From positions 26,496-90,495 of the forward strand of contig NYVG01000029.1 in NCBI GenBank assembly GCA_002684495.1: 64,000 nucleotides of DNA, read 5' to 3'. The notes beneath the pieces were generated by a model. The model worked only from the letters and a program-made list of their open reading frames with translations, was not told the DNA's origin and did no database searches. This DNA is from Gammaproteobacteria bacterium. Its GTDB lineage: Bacteria > Pseudomonadota > Gammaproteobacteria > Pseudomonadales > Azotimanducaceae. This document shows, piece after piece, positions 12,486 to 22,986 of the stretch (position 1 is its first letter; the number at the start of each line of letters is the position of its first letter). Position numbers and translations under genes: made by a program.

Positions 12486-12875
12486 ATGACTGACTACAAC
12501 TACGGAACTGGTCGTCGTAAAACAGCGGCTGCGCGTGTATTTATCGCGTCAGGCACCGGACGCATCATGGTCAACTCGCAACCCCTAGACGAGTTTTTCG
12601 GTCGTGAAACGGCACGCATGGTTGTGCGCCAGCCGTTGCAAGTGGCTGATTTGGCTGACAAGTTGGATTTAAAAGTTACAGTCCGTGGCGGCGGCAATAC
12701 GGGCCAGGCGGGAGCAATTCGCCACGGTATTGCGCGTGCGTTGGTGGAATACGACGAGACATTGCGCGGACCTATGCGACAAGCGGGTTTCCTAACACGC
12801 GATGCGCGTGCGGTAGAACGGAAAAAAGTCGGACTGCGCAAAGCTCGCAAGCGACCACAATTCTCCAAGCGATAA
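12486..12875 (+). CDS. rpsI: 30S ribosomal protein S9
   Basis: [16 protein letters not shown]-terminal [14 protein letters not shown]. Confidence 0.99.
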   Translation: MTDYNYGTGRRKTAAARVFIASGTGRIMVNSQPLDEFFGRETARMVVRQPLQVADLADKLDLKVTVRGGGNTGQAGAIRHGIARALVEYDETLRGPMRQAGFLTRDARAVERKKVGLRKARKRPQFSKR

Positions 12876-12888
12876 TCAATATATGCTC

Positions 12889-12909
12889 AGTAACCCGGTG
12901 GGTTACTGA
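12889..12909 (+). terminator. Candidate rplM-rpsI terminator hairpin
   Basis: CAGTAACCC-GGT-GGGTTACTG, perfect 9-bp stem shortly after rpsI stop; only a weak T-rich tail. Confidence 0.6.
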
Positions 12910-13223
12910 CACTGTTTTGTGCTACACTTTTGCGCGCGAAATGCGGCACCAAACCAGAGTTAACTGCGCATGTGTCGAGAGCCGCATACGCAAGGCTGAT
13001 GTCGACATCGAGCACTTTCGGTCAACGGTAAGAGCCTCTTTATTTGGGCGATATTGTAGACTAGGGGCGCCATTGCAGGACACGGCATTGCAGAATAAGA
13101 AAGAGCAATATTCAAAACATAACAACACCATAACGCGAAAACATTGGCGTTGGCCTTAGCTAGAGCCGCCGGATAAACGGCGTCTGATCGAATGGGTCGA
13201 AAGCCTATGCTCTTCAAACCCAG

Positions 13224-13865
13224 GTGTTGAAAACAGCGGAGCAAAAAGCCTTGAGTACTGGCGACGCAGTCCATGATGCCCCAACCGGGGATTCTTCGAA
13301 CAGCGACGGATCTAGCCGACGCTATTTTTTGATCCAAGCTACATCAGTGGTTGGCGCCGCTGGGGCTGTAGGCGCGGCTTGGCCGTTTGTCAGCTACTGG
13401 TCGCCTAGCGAGAAAGCTAAGGCCCTAGGTGCTCCGGTGAAGATTGATTTGTCGAAGCTTGCGCCTGGCGAAATGCTCAGCCCGATCGTGGCGTGGCGTG
13501 GGAAGCCGGTATTTGTGGTTCGCCGTGATGCCGAGACTCTTGCATCCCTAGAAACCGATACCGAGATGCTGGCTGACCCGGATTCTGAAGTGGCAGAACA
13601 GCAACCTGACTTTGCAGTGAACGCTTGGCGCTCCGAGCGCAAGGAATACGGTATCTTCCTTGGGGTGTGCACTCATTTGGGTTGCTCGCCAAAGTATGTA
13701 GTCACAGATAATTTTGTTGAAACGGGTCAGGGCGGCTTCTTTTGCCCCTGTCACGGATCCCGGTTCGATATGGCGGGACGAGTTGTGAAAGGAGTTCCAG
13801 CTCCGTCCAACTTAGAGGTTCCCCCGTACCGTTTTGAGTCTGATACCGTGGTTCTCATTGGTTAA
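13224..13865 (+). CDS. petA: Ubiquinol-cytochrome c reductase Rieske iron-sulfur subunit
   Basis: [10 protein letters not shown] and CPCHGSRFD Rieske motifs. Confidence 0.97.
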   Translation: MLKTAEQKALSTGDAVHDAPTGDSSNSDGSSRRYFLIQATSVVGAAGAVGAAWPFVSYWSPSEKAKALGAPVKIDLSKLAPGEMLSPIVAWRGKPVFVVRRDAETLASLETDTEMLADPDSEVAEQQPDFAVNAWRSERKEYGIFLGVCTHLGCSPKYVVTDNFVETGQGGFFCPCHGSRFDMAGRVVKGVPAPSNLEVPPYRFESDTVVLIG

Positions 13866-13881
13866 GGTTAGGTAAACGTAG

Positions 13882-15147
13882 ATGCAACAAACAAACGGTG
13901 AATCCAAACAAGGCAGTTTGGCCAATGCAATGAGCTGGCTGGACGCGAGGTTCCCTGCGACCGAAACCTTCGAATACCACATGTCGAAGTATTACGCGCC
14001 GAAGAACTTCAATTTTTTCTATTACTTCGGCTGGCTGGCGACATTTGTGCTGGTGAATCAGCTGGTCACCGGGATCTGGTTGACCATGAACTACGTGCCC
14101 AGTGGCGACGCCGCGTTTGCATCGGTGGAATACATCATGCGTGACGTGGAGTTCGGTTGGTTAATACGTTATCTGCACTCAACAGGCGCTTCCGCGTTTT
14201 TCGTTGTGGTGTTTTTGCATATGTACCGTGCGCTAATGTATGGCTCCTATCGCGGTCCCCGGGAGCTGCTTTGGTTGATTGGTATGGCGATCTTCATCGC
14301 GCTCATGGCGGAAGGATTTTTTGGCTACCTGCTTCCTTGGGGCAACATGTCCTATTGGGGTGCCCAAGTGATTGTATCCCTCGCCGGCGCTATTCCATAT
14401 GTAGGCGCTGACCTCATGGAGTGGGTCCGGGGTGACTTCTTAATGTCAGAGGTGGCGCTCAACCGTTTCTTCGCTCTGCATGTCGTCGCACTCCCCATCG
14501 TGCTACTCGGCCTGGTGTTTGTGCACTTTGTAGCATTGCATCATGTGGGCTCGAATAACCCTGATGGGATCGAGATCAAGAAAAATAAAGACGAGAATGG
14601 CGTGCCCGTTGATGGCATTCCGTTCCACCCGTATTACACGGTGCACGACATTCACGCGACCGTCGTTTTCCTGTTCCTATTCTGCGCGGTAGTGTTTTTC
14701 GCCCCAGAGATGGGCGGCTACTTTATCGAGAAGCCTAATTTTGAAGTGGCGAACCCGCTGAAGACGCCAGATCACATTGCGCCGGTCTGGTACTACACGC
14801 CGTATTACGCAATGTTGCGGGCAGCAACATTCCCACTCTTCGGCCTGGACGCTAAGTTCTGGGGACTGGTCACAATGGCGGCGGCAGTAATCATCCCTGC
14901 GGCACTGCCCTGGCTCGACCGCAGCCCGGTTAAGTCTATGCGCTACAAAGGCATCCTGTCTAAGGCAGCGCTGGGAATCTTTGTTGTCAGCTTTATCATA
15001 TTGGGCGTTCTAGGTGTCTTACCGGCAGAAAAGGAATATACGATCCTCGCGCAGATTTGCACCATGCTGTACTTCGCTTATTTCGTTCTAATGCCTTGGT
15101 ACACGCGTGTTGAGCAGACGAAGCCAGAACCGGAAAGGGTTACCTAA
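13882..15147 (+). CDS. petB: Cytochrome b
   Basis: GWLIRYLHSTGASAFFVVVFLHMYRALMYGSYRGPRELLW. Confidence 0.98.
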   Translation: MQQTNGESKQGSLANAMSWLDARFPATETFEYHMSKYYAPKNFNFFYYFGWLATFVLVNQLVTGIWLTMNYVPSGDAAFASVEYIMRDVEFGWLIRYLHSTGASAFFVVVFLHMYRALMYGSYRGPRELLWLIGMAIFIALMAEGFFGYLLPWGNMSYWGAQVIVSLAGAIPYVGADLMEWVRGDFLMSEVALNRFFALHVVALPIVLLGLVFVHFVALHHVGSNNPDGIEIKKNKDENGVPVDGIPFHPYYTVHDIHATVVFLFLFCAVVFFAPEMGGYFIEKPNFEVANPLKTPDHIAPVWYYTPYYAMLRAATFPLFGLDAKFWGLVTMAAAVIIPAALPWLDRSPVKSMRYKGILSKAALGIFVVSFIILGVLGVLPAEKEYTILAQICTMLYFAYFVLMPWYTRVEQTKPEPERVT

Positions 15148-15875
15148 TGAGAAAACTAGCCAAATTATTCGTCAGCCTTGCAATGATGGGGCTGTTCGTT
15201 GGAGCGCCTTTCAGTTGGTCTGCAGCAAAAAATGATTGGCCGATGGAGGCTTTTGAGCCGGATTTGACTAACCTGCCGAGCCTGCAAAATGGTTTTAAAG
15301 TGTATGCCAATTACTGTCTTGGTTGCCATAGCTTACAATATCAGCGCTATGGACGAACCGCTGACGATCTTGGTATACCTCGGGAATTAGCCCTAGAAAG
15401 TGTTGTCTTTACCGGTCAGAAAATCGGCGAATTAATCACAACATCGATGGATCCTGAGCAAGCCAAAGCTTGGTTTGGCGCGGCTCCACCGGACCTTACA
15501 CTGGAAGCGCGGTTGCGCTCGCCTGAGTGGATCTACAACTACATGAAATCGTTTTACGTAGATGAATCTCGTCCTCTAGGCGCCAACAACGGGGTATATG
15601 AGAATGTTGGCATGCCGAATGTACTCTTGCATTTGCAGGGCGTGCAGCGCTATGACGAAGAAACAGAGCAACTATCCTTGGAGCCCGGTACAGGGAGCCT
15701 GTCTGCAGAAGAGTTCGATCAAGTAATTTACGATCTTTCGAATTTCCTATACTACGTCGGCGAACCGAATCGACTTGAACGGCAACGTCTAGGAATTTAC
15801 GTCCTGTTGTTTCTGGTCATACTCGGCACGTTTACGTACTTGCTGAATCGGGAGTTCTGGAAAGACGTTCACTAG
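15147..15875 (+). CDS. petC: Cytochrome c1
   Basis: YCLGCHSLQYQRYGR heme motif, C-terminal TM; follows petAB. Confidence 0.97.
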   Translation: MRKLAKLFVSLAMMGLFVGAPFSWSAAKNDWPMEAFEPDLTNLPSLQNGFKVYANYCLGCHSLQYQRYGRTADDLGIPRELALESVVFTGQKIGELITTSMDPEQAKAWFGAAPPDLTLEARLRSPEWIYNYMKSFYVDESRPLGANNGVYENVGMPNVLLHLQGVQRYDEETEQLSLEPGTGSLSAEEFDQVIYDLSNFLYYVGEPNRLERQRLGIYVLLFLVILGTFTYLLNREFWKDVH

Positions 15876-15914
15876 GCATAGTATCCCTATGCCTATACAA
15901 ACTAGGCCTACAAT

Positions 15915-16547
15915 ATGAGCGCCGTAACTAAGAGAACCGCTATGACTTTGTTTTCAGATCCTCGCGATCATTATTCCCATCGAGTGCGCATGGTTCTGGC
16001 GGAGAAAGGCGTTACCGTAGACATCGTTGATGTGGTCGGTGGCAAAATCCCCGAAGATCTTGCCGAAGTGAATCCTTACAACACCTTACCTACCCTGGCG
16101 GATCGTGATTTAGTGCTTTACGAATCCAACGTGATAATGGAATACCTAGACGAGCGTTTTCCGCATCCGCCTTTATTGCCGGTGTACCCTGTGCAGCGCG
16201 CGTTGTCGCGCCTTTGGATTACACGGGTTGAAAAAGAGTGGAGCAGCAAACTTGACCTGCTGATGTTGGGGAAGGGCCGAGAAGCGGCTTTAACTAAGGC
16301 GCGCAAGGAATTGCGTGAGAGCATTATCGCAATCGCCCCGATATTCGCGGAAAAACCCTTCTTTATGAACGATGAATTCTCCTTGGTCGACTGCTGTGTT
16401 GCGCCCATTTTATGGCGCCTTAAGGAAGTCGGGATAACGCTTCCAGAAAAATCTACGCGGCCGTTGTTCAAATACATGCACATGATTTTTGAGCGTGATG
16501 CCTTTAGGCAGAGCCTTACCGAGGCTGAAATGGAGATGCAGGAGTGA
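15915..16547 (+). CDS. sspA: Stringent starvation protein A (GST fold)
   Basis: TLFSDPRDHYSHRVRMVLAEKGV; next to sspB; true start may be an internal Met at 15954. Confidence 0.93.
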   Translation: MSAVTKRTAMTLFSDPRDHYSHRVRMVLAEKGVTVDIVDVVGGKIPEDLAEVNPYNTLPTLADRDLVLYESNVIMEYLDERFPHPPLLPVYPVQRALSRLWITRVEKEWSSKLDLLMLGKGREAALTKARKELRESIIAIAPIFAEKPFFMNDEFSLVDCCVAPILWRLKEVGITLPEKSTRPLFKYMHMIFERDAFRQSLTEAEMEMQE

Positions 16548-16987
16548 AGCCCCGGCGCCCTTATTTGTTGAGGGCGTTATACGAGTGGATAGTCGACTGT
16601 GATGAGGTTCCCAACATTTTGGTCGACACTGAAGTGGAGGGGGTCGTAGTCCCTTCCGAGTTCGTTGAAGACGGGCAAATCGTCCTCAATATCTCTCCCA
16701 GCGCGGTCCGTGAGCTCTCCTTCGGCAACGAATTCGTCATGTGCTCTGGGCGTTTTGCAGGGCGGAGCTTTGAAATTACGCTGCCGATCGAAAGCATTCG
16801 TGCCATTTATTGTCGTGACAGCGGGCAGGGCCTTGCGTTTGAGGATGAAGACTTCGCGACCGCAGATTCTGACTCGCTATCTGTCGAGCAGAAAACTGCG
16901 GTGCTGGATACGGACGGAGCAGCCGAAGAAACGGCGGTAAAGGTCAGCGACGCTGAGAAAAAAGGCCCTAACCTGCGGCTGGTCTAG
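16544..16987 (+). CDS. sspB: ClpXP protease specificity-enhancing factor SspB
   Basis: RPYLLRALYEWIVDCDEVPNILVDTEVEGVVVPSEFVEDGQIVLNISPSAV; C-terminal GPNLRLV. Confidence 0.95.
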   Translation: MKPRRPYLLRALYEWIVDCDEVPNILVDTEVEGVVVPSEFVEDGQIVLNISPSAVRELSFGNEFVMCSGRFAGRSFEITLPIESIRAIYCRDSGQGLAFEDEDFATADSDSLSVEQKTAVLDTDGAAEETAVKVSDAEKKGPNLRLV

Positions 16988-16999
16988 CCGCGATTGCGA

Positions 17000-17563
17000 T
17001 CAAAGTGTGGGTTGTAAAACGGTGTACTGGAAGACCTTTACAATCTTTTGCACCCCAAAAGCTTTTTGCGCTTCAACTACCGCAGCGTCAGCTTGTTCGC
17101 TCGTTACTGCCCCTAATAGATAAACTACGCCGTTCTCAGAAATCACTTTTATTCGCAGTCCCTTGACCGCTTCTGAGGCCAACAACCTGGCTTTGACCTT
17201 AGTAGTTAGCACACCGTCGTTAGTGCGCGCGAGCATGGAAATCGGGCCGCCAACCGACAAATGATTGTGTACGTTTTCAGCGTCAGTTTTATATAGGCTA
17301 CCTGCGACGACAGCAGCCTGGGTTCTGAGTTGCTCGCTAGGGACTTGGCCGAGTAATAATACAAGTCCGTCGTAAACAGCGATTACCAAGTGAGCGCCCT
17401 TATAGGCCTCATCAGACGCGCGTATTTCCCGTTCGATGGCAACCTCCAGAATGTTGTCATCGATCCACGCGCCGGTGGAGCGCGGTCTTTCCTGAGTGCC
17501 AGCGCAGCCGCCGAGAAATATCAGACCGGTCAGCAGTACCGTAGCAGGCCAGATTGTCTTCAT
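17000..17563 (-). CDS. BON-domain outer membrane lipoprotein (DolP/YraP-like)
   Basis: Lipobox LIFLGGCAG and two BON domains. Confidence 0.9.
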   Translation of the reverse strand: MKTIWPATVLLTGLIFLGGCAGTQERPRSTGAWIDDNILEVAIEREIRASDEAYKGAHLVIAVYDGLVLLLGQVPSEQLRTQAAVVAGSLYKTDAENVHNHLSVGGPISMLARTNDGVLTTKVKARLLASEAVKGLRIKVISENGVVYLLGAVTSEQADAAVVEAQKAFGVQKIVKVFQYTVLQPTL

Positions 17564-17931
17564 GTGTCAAATATATCCTTCATCCAAGTTATTCGAGGCA
17601 GCCGTGCTGACCATGTCATTAATACCGCATCAAAGCGCACCGGTAGCCGACTGTACTGCTGGTGCCTGTACACAAAATGGTTCGCGCTCTTTATTAAACG
17701 AAGTTGCTTAGGCACGTCAATGCTCGCGGCGGCACTGCCCAGAGATTCAGTCGTTCGGTAACGCACTTCGACGAATACAAGTGCGATTGCCTGTCGTCGC
17801 TCGCGGTGCAATGCAATCAAATCTATCTCACCATAGGCACAGTAGTAGTTGCGATCGATCATCCTTAACCCTCGCAGTAGCAGAAACAATGCGGCTACCG
17901 CTTCAGTCATGCGACCAACTCGCCGTGACAT
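17560..17931 (-). CDS. YraN family protein (UPF0102, endonuclease-like fold)
   Basis: YCAYGEIDLIALHRERRQAIALVFVEVRYR; between lpoA and the BON-domain gene. Confidence 0.88.
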   Translation of the reverse strand: MSRRVGRMTEAVAALFLLLRGLRMIDRNYYCAYGEIDLIALHRERRQAIALVFVEVRYRTTESLGSAAASIDVPKQLRLIKSANHFVYRHQQYSRLPVRFDAVLMTWSARLPRITWMKDIFDT

Positions 17932-19754
17932 TATTCAGACCCTATGATTCCGGCTGACGATCTTTCGCTTTGCTGATCACTTACAGTCGTTACCGTAAGA
18001 GTTCGCGATAGACGGCCTGTAGAGCCGATTCTGAGTGTGCCGATGGGCGAATGACGAATAAAGTGCTCGCGCCAGGACGAGGATTCGGTGAGTACTGGCG
18101 CCCAGGTTGCCATCTGGAATGCGGCTAGACCGAGTGCATAAAGGTCAACAAGTGGGCTCTGGTTGAGATTAAACGCATCGATCAGCGCTTGCTCTGCCAC
18201 GTCGGGTTGGACTAGTGCAGGTAATTCTGTGGCCGCAAAGCCGGTTGGTGATTTGTTGTCCCTTAAACTTTGCGAGGTGGCATAAACCGGTAAGTGGTCG
18301 GCAAAGTGAAATTGCAGCGCGGGCACCAACGCCGCTGATTCGAACCCGGTGGTAAGTGCGAGGATGGCGTCGAGGTCCTGCCTTGCTCTGGGTAAGAACT
18401 CAACCGGCTCGTCAAGTAGTGCGGCGATTCGAGTCTTGCGAGCTGTGCTCGCTGCGACACCCATGGTTGAGCCAACTGCGTTAGTCAGCTGCTTTATGGT
18501 ACTGAAATTCGCGGTATGAACCGGATATGGCCATGCTTTGCGGAAGGTGTTCAGAGCTTTATTCGCCCAAGCACTGTTGTTATAGACGACCATGACCCGC
18601 TCGTGTTGATTGGTTTGCATGTGCGCCGCCAGTGTAGCGGCCTCATCTTCGATAGCTGTGCCTAATTGCAGCAAATTAATTGCTGGTGCACCGATGTCCT
18701 TGTCACTGGGAAGATAGTTGAGCAACAGCGTAGGGGTTTCGCTGGCTGCCGCAAAAGCTGCAAAGGCATCGACGTTAAGTTTCAGCAGCGGGCCTACAAG
18801 TACATCGGCGCTGACGTTGCGTGCGAGACGTATAAGTTCAATCGGGGAGTGGGTTGCGCTATCGAAAATATGCAGGTCAGTATTGAGCTCTTCGGCCATG
18901 AGTGCTGCGATAAAGCCGTCACGCACTGCTCTACCCACCCGGGCAAGGTTGCCAGACAGTGGCAGCATTAGCGAAATTGACTGGGTCGGTTTAACAGCAA
19001 GCTGATCCGTCAGTGTCGGGGCTGTCAGAGCTGCTGGATGAGTAGACCATCGTAGCTGCCAGTTGTCCCAGGCGGCCGCTGCTTTTTGTCTTGATCCAGC
19101 GGATGTGAGAATGTCTGTAAGAGCGTACCAACCCAAGTGTCGTGTGTTCTCAGGAGTGGACAAGGGGGTGATCTGGGCCGCATTTAGCACTAGATCTTCG
19201 TATCCTGGATTTCGGTTGGCCTCCAGTAAGGCTTCCAAAATAGCATCTTGCTCGACTTGATCGAATAACTGGGTCTGGCTCTGGAGCGCGATCATGCTAT
19301 CAGCCTTGCAGCGGTTGAAGACCAGCGCTGAACAAACTCGTTGTAGCAGAAACCAGTATTCAGCAGTCGTTTGCGACACTTGGGTAAGCGCCCGATAAGC
19401 TTCGATGGCGTTATTCAGCGAGAAATGCGCCTGCGCCATGAATGTATAAAGCCTATCGCTCACCGGTGCAGAAAATTCTTGATTCGTGAATTCGTCGAGC
19501 AAGATTAGGGTTTGCGCCGGCTCCCCGGAGTTGAGTAGCGCTTGAGCCTTTGCAAGTGTCAGCTTGAGGTCACGGTCCCGTTGTGTAAGGGTCTGCCGCG
19601 CTTGATTGAAGTCAATGCCGATACTATTTGTCTGTGCACCCGCTGGTGCAGACTTTGTGGTTTGTGATGGCATAGACCGCGAGCTTTGTGGAGCAGTTTG
19701 ACAGCCGATCGTTAAAATTGCGGCGCAGCAAAAAATTAGGAGTCTAGTGGGCAT
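17931..19754 (-). CDS. lpoA: Penicillin-binding protein activator LpoA family lipoprotein
   Basis: Lipoprotein signal, TPR-like N-terminus and periplasmic-binding-like C-terminus; divergent from rsmI. Confidence 0.9.
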   Translation of the reverse strand: MPTRLLIFCCAAILTIGCQTAPQSSRSMPSQTTKSAPAGAQTNSIGIDFNQARQTLTQRDRDLKLTLAKAQALLNSGEPAQTLILLDEFTNQEFSAPVSDRLYTFMAQAHFSLNNAIEAYRALTQVSQTTAEYWFLLQRVCSALVFNRCKADSMIALQSQTQLFDQVEQDAILEALLEANRNPGYEDLVLNAAQITPLSTPENTRHLGWYALTDILTSAGSRQKAAAAWDNWQLRWSTHPAALTAPTLTDQLAVKPTQSISLMLPLSGNLARVGRAVRDGFIAALMAEELNTDLHIFDSATHSPIELIRLARNVSADVLVGPLLKLNVDAFAAFAAASETPTLLLNYLPSDKDIGAPAINLLQLGTAIEDEAATLAAHMQTNQHERVMVVYNNSAWANKALNTFRKAWPYPVHTANFSTIKQLTNAVGSTMGVAASTARKTRIAALLDEPVEFLPRARQDLDAILALTTGFESAALVPALQFHFADHLPVYATSQSLRDNKSPTGFAATELPALVQPDVAEQALIDAFNLNQSPLVDLYALGLAAFQMATWAPVLTESSSWREHFIRHSPIGTLRIGSTGRLSRTLTVTTVSDQQSERSSAGIIGSE

Positions 19755-20583
19755 GTCAGGAACACTCTATGTGGTTGCAACCCCAATTGGCCATCTGGGC
19801 GATTTGAGTCAACGCTCAATCTCGACCCTCAAACAAGTCCAAGTTATCGCAGCGGAGGATACCAGACGCACTGGCGTGCTGTTAGCGCACATTGGCCATG
19901 AGGGCTGTGAGCTTGTCAGTTTGCATGATCACAATGAAGACACTGCAAGTCCCAGACTAATCAGTCGTTTGCAGGCTGGGGATTCTGTGGCCTTGGTAAG
20001 CGACGCGGGTACGCCGCTGATTAATGATCCAGGTTTTCGATTGCTGCAATTGGCGTGGCAGTCGAGCATAACGGTAGTGCCGATTCCTGGTCCAAGTGCG
20101 GTTATCACAGCGCTCAGTGTTTGTCCGTTGCCCAGCCAGCCGTTTCGCTATGTTGGTTTCTTGGCGGCTAAGCCGGTGGCGCGTCGGCAGCAGTTACAAA
20201 CCTGGCTCCAGCACCCAGAAGCCGTTGTGTTTTTCGAGTCACCCCACCGAATTCGTCATACTTTGGAACAGTTGGCTGAAATCACTAGCCGGCGGATTTT
20301 CCTTGCTCGCGAGATGACTAAACAATACGAAACACTGATGCAGGGTTCGGCTACAGAGCTGCTAGCGCAGCTATCTACTCCGCCTAGGGGTGAGTTTGTG
20401 GGCATTATTGAGAGCGGTGAAGAAATGACTCAGCAGTTTCAGCATCAACAGGTTATGCAGGTTTTGTTGCAGGAGCTGTCACCGGCAAAAGCGGCACGGT
20501 TGGGTGCGCAAATATGTGGAGTTAACAAAAAAGAGCTGTACGAACTTGCCATGTCGTTGAATCCACAGTCGCCAAAGAAATAA
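19747..20583 (+). CDS. rsmI: 16S rRNA (cytidine(1402)-2'-O)-methyltransferase RsmI
   Basis: LYVVATPIGHLGDLSQRSISTLKQVQVIAAEDTRRTGVLL. Confidence 0.97.
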   Translation: MGMSGTLYVVATPIGHLGDLSQRSISTLKQVQVIAAEDTRRTGVLLAHIGHEGCELVSLHDHNEDTASPRLISRLQAGDSVALVSDAGTPLINDPGFRLLQLAWQSSITVVPIPGPSAVITALSVCPLPSQPFRYVGFLAAKPVARRQQLQTWLQHPEAVVFFESPHRIRHTLEQLAEITSRRIFLAREMTKQYETLMQGSATELLAQLSTPPRGEFVGIIESGEEMTQQFQHQQVMQVLLQELSPAKAARLGAQICGVNKKELYELAMSLNPQSPKK

Positions 20584-20642
20584 TCGCACTAGGTTGGTTT
20601 GCCGACTTGTGTCAGGGCGCGATCGCTCTACACTGTCGGGCG

Positions 20643-20989
<347 letters not shown>

Positions 20990-21104
20990 ACCGTTTTCGC
21001 GGTCCCTACTCGGGTCGGATTTAGCGCCGTTGGCTACTGGCCATGCAACCGAAAAGTTCTTTTATATCCGTAATTTATGCCATCTATTCAGTACTCAATC
21101 GCGC

Positions 21105-21165
21105 TTGACTCTGGCATACGGGCTATATAGTGTCGCACATTGGGTAAATGTGGAGAAAAGTGGGA
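21105..21165 (+). promoter_or_regulatory. Candidate dcw promoter and MraZ operator
   Basis: TTGACT...TATAGT followed by TGGGtaaatg-TGGAgaaaag-TGGGagaaa repeats at exact 10-nt periodicity just upstream of mraZ. Confidence 0.75.
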
Positions 21166-21215
21166 GAAATGGCGCGATAATGCCTCGCGCGCGGGCCCGC
21201 TATAAGGAAAAAAAG

Positions 21216-21674
21216 ATGTTTCGCGGCATCAACAGTGCAACTCTCGATGCAAAAGGTCGCATGGCTCTGCCAGCGCGTAGCCGAGAGGCTGTGCTCCTTG
21301 CTAGCGCGGGGAAAGTGGTCGTGACAATTGATATGCGCGAATCCTGCTTGTTGTTGTATCCATTGCATGAATGGGAGGTGGTGCAGCGCAAATTAGAAGC
21401 TTTGTCGAATATCAATCCTCAAGCTCGGTTATTACAACGACTATTAATTGGCCATGCCACGGACTTGGAATTAGATTCTGCAGGGCGACTGCTGTTGCCT
21501 GCCATGCTCAGAGACTATGCTGAGTTGGATAAAAAATTAGTGCTTGTTGGTCAAGGCAACAAAGTCGAAATTTGGTCTGAAAAACACTGGCAAGAGGGTA
21601 TGGGCAGTTGGCTGCTTGAGGGCGCCGAGGCCTTGAATGGGACGGGTAATGACCTATCTGGGTTGTCCGTATGA
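21216..21674 (+). CDS. mraZ: Transcriptional regulator MraZ
   Basis: MFRGINSATLDAKGRMALPARSRE; start reassigned within ORF 21030..21674. Confidence 0.97.
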   Translation: MFRGINSATLDAKGRMALPARSREAVLLASAGKVVVTIDMRESCLLLYPLHEWEVVQRKLEALSNINPQARLLQRLLIGHATDLELDSAGRLLLPAMLRDYAELDKKLVLVGQGNKVEIWSEKHWQEGMGSWLLEGAEALNGTGNDLSGLSV

Positions 21675-22642
21675 CCAAGCCGGCGCAGCCACAGTCGGTC
21701 GCAGCGGACGGCACTGAGCATAAACACCTACCGGTTTTGTTAGTAGAAACGATACAGGCGTTGTCGATTAGCAAGAAGGATGGGGCCTACGTTGACGCGA
21801 CCTTTGGTCGTGGCGGGCATTGTCGCGCAATGCTTGCAGAATTGTCTGATCGGGGGCGGGTGATTGCACTTGATCGAGATCCCCAAGCTATAGCTGTGGC
21901 CGAAAACCTGCGCATTGTTGAGCCGCGCTTACAGGTTTTCCAAGCGCGCTTTGCTGAATTGGACACCGTGGTGGCGAGCTTAGGGCTCACCGGTGCGATC
22001 CAAGGGGTACTAATGGATGTCGGGGTATCGTCCCCGCAATTAGACGACCCAGACCGTGGCTTTAGCTTCAGACACGCGGGTCCGCTGGATATGCGTATGG
22101 ATCCGAGTCAGGGTGTAGATGCAGCGCAATGGCTCAACAGCGCCGATGAAGAAGTTATTGCTAACATCATCTGGCGTTACGGCGAGGAGCGTCGTTCACG
22201 ACGCATCGCTAAGGCCATCGTTGCTGCCCGGCCGTTGCATACGACGGAAGCTTTGGCCGAAGTTGTGGCTGCTTGTGTGCCGCGCGGCAATACTAAGTCA
22301 GCTAAACACCCGGCGACTAAAACCTTTCAAGCTGTGCGAATTTTCATCAACGATGAGTTGCAAGAATTGCAGCGGGGTGTGCAGGCGGCTTTTGAAAGTT
22401 TGGCAGTAGGTGGGCGACTTGCGGTCATTAGCTTTCACTCGCTAGAAGATCGACAAGTTAAACAAGCGTTTAAGGCGTTGTCCCAGCCTCCAGTGTTGCC
22501 ACGGCGCTTGCCGGTACAAAATTCGCAGACCGTGGTTCCTGGTCGACTTGTGAGTGGTCCGATCCGTGCTGGCCAGAGCGAACTTGATAGCAACCCCAGA
22601 GCGCGCAGTGCAACACTGCGGGTAATCGAGCGAGTGGCCTGA
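21671..22642 (+). CDS. rsmH: 16S rRNA (cytosine(1402)-N4)-methyltransferase RsmH
   Basis: HLPVLLVETIQAL...YVDATFGRGGHCRAML; RLAVISFHSLEDR. Confidence 0.98.
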   Translation: MTKPAQPQSVAADGTEHKHLPVLLVETIQALSISKKDGAYVDATFGRGGHCRAMLAELSDRGRVIALDRDPQAIAVAENLRIVEPRLQVFQARFAELDTVVASLGLTGAIQGVLMDVGVSSPQLDDPDRGFSFRHAGPLDMRMDPSQGVDAAQWLNSADEEVIANIIWRYGEERRSRRIAKAIVAARPLHTTEALAEVVAACVPRGNTKSAKHPATKTFQAVRIFINDELQELQRGVQAAFESLAVGGRLAVISFHSLEDRQVKQAFKALSQPPVLPRRLPVQNSQTVVPGRLVSGPIRAGQSELDSNPRARSATLRVIERVA

Positions 22643-22644
22643 AC

Positions 22645-22986
22645 ATGACAGCCCAGGCACAGCAAAAACATACACCGCAGTCGCGCCGCCGCGCAAAAGA
22701 GCAACCTGATCAGCCGCTTAGCAAGTCGCTTTACCCCATGCTTGTGGTTGTTGGATTGCTCGTCGCCAGCGTGTTTTCGGCCCTGGAGATGGTGGATTCA
22801 GCCCATCGTATGCGCAGTCTCTATCAGGAGCTGGATCTGGTTCAGCAGCAACAAAACGAATTGCTCGCTGTCCACAGTAGATTGCTTCTAGAGCGTGGGG
22901 CGCGAGCGAGTTTGAACGAAGTAGAGCTAGCTGCAGAGCAAGAACTGGATATGCATTTTCCACCTTTGACGAAGGCGGAGCCCTGA
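22645..22986 (+). CDS. ftsL: Cell division protein FtsL
   Basis: Single TM plus coiled coil, positioned between rsmH and ftsI. Confidence 0.88.
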   Translation: MTAQAQQKHTPQSRRRAKEQPDQPLSKSLYPMLVVVGLLVASVFSALEMVDSAHRMRSLYQELDLVQQQQNELLAVHSRLLLERGARASLNEVELAAEQELDMHFPPLTKAEP

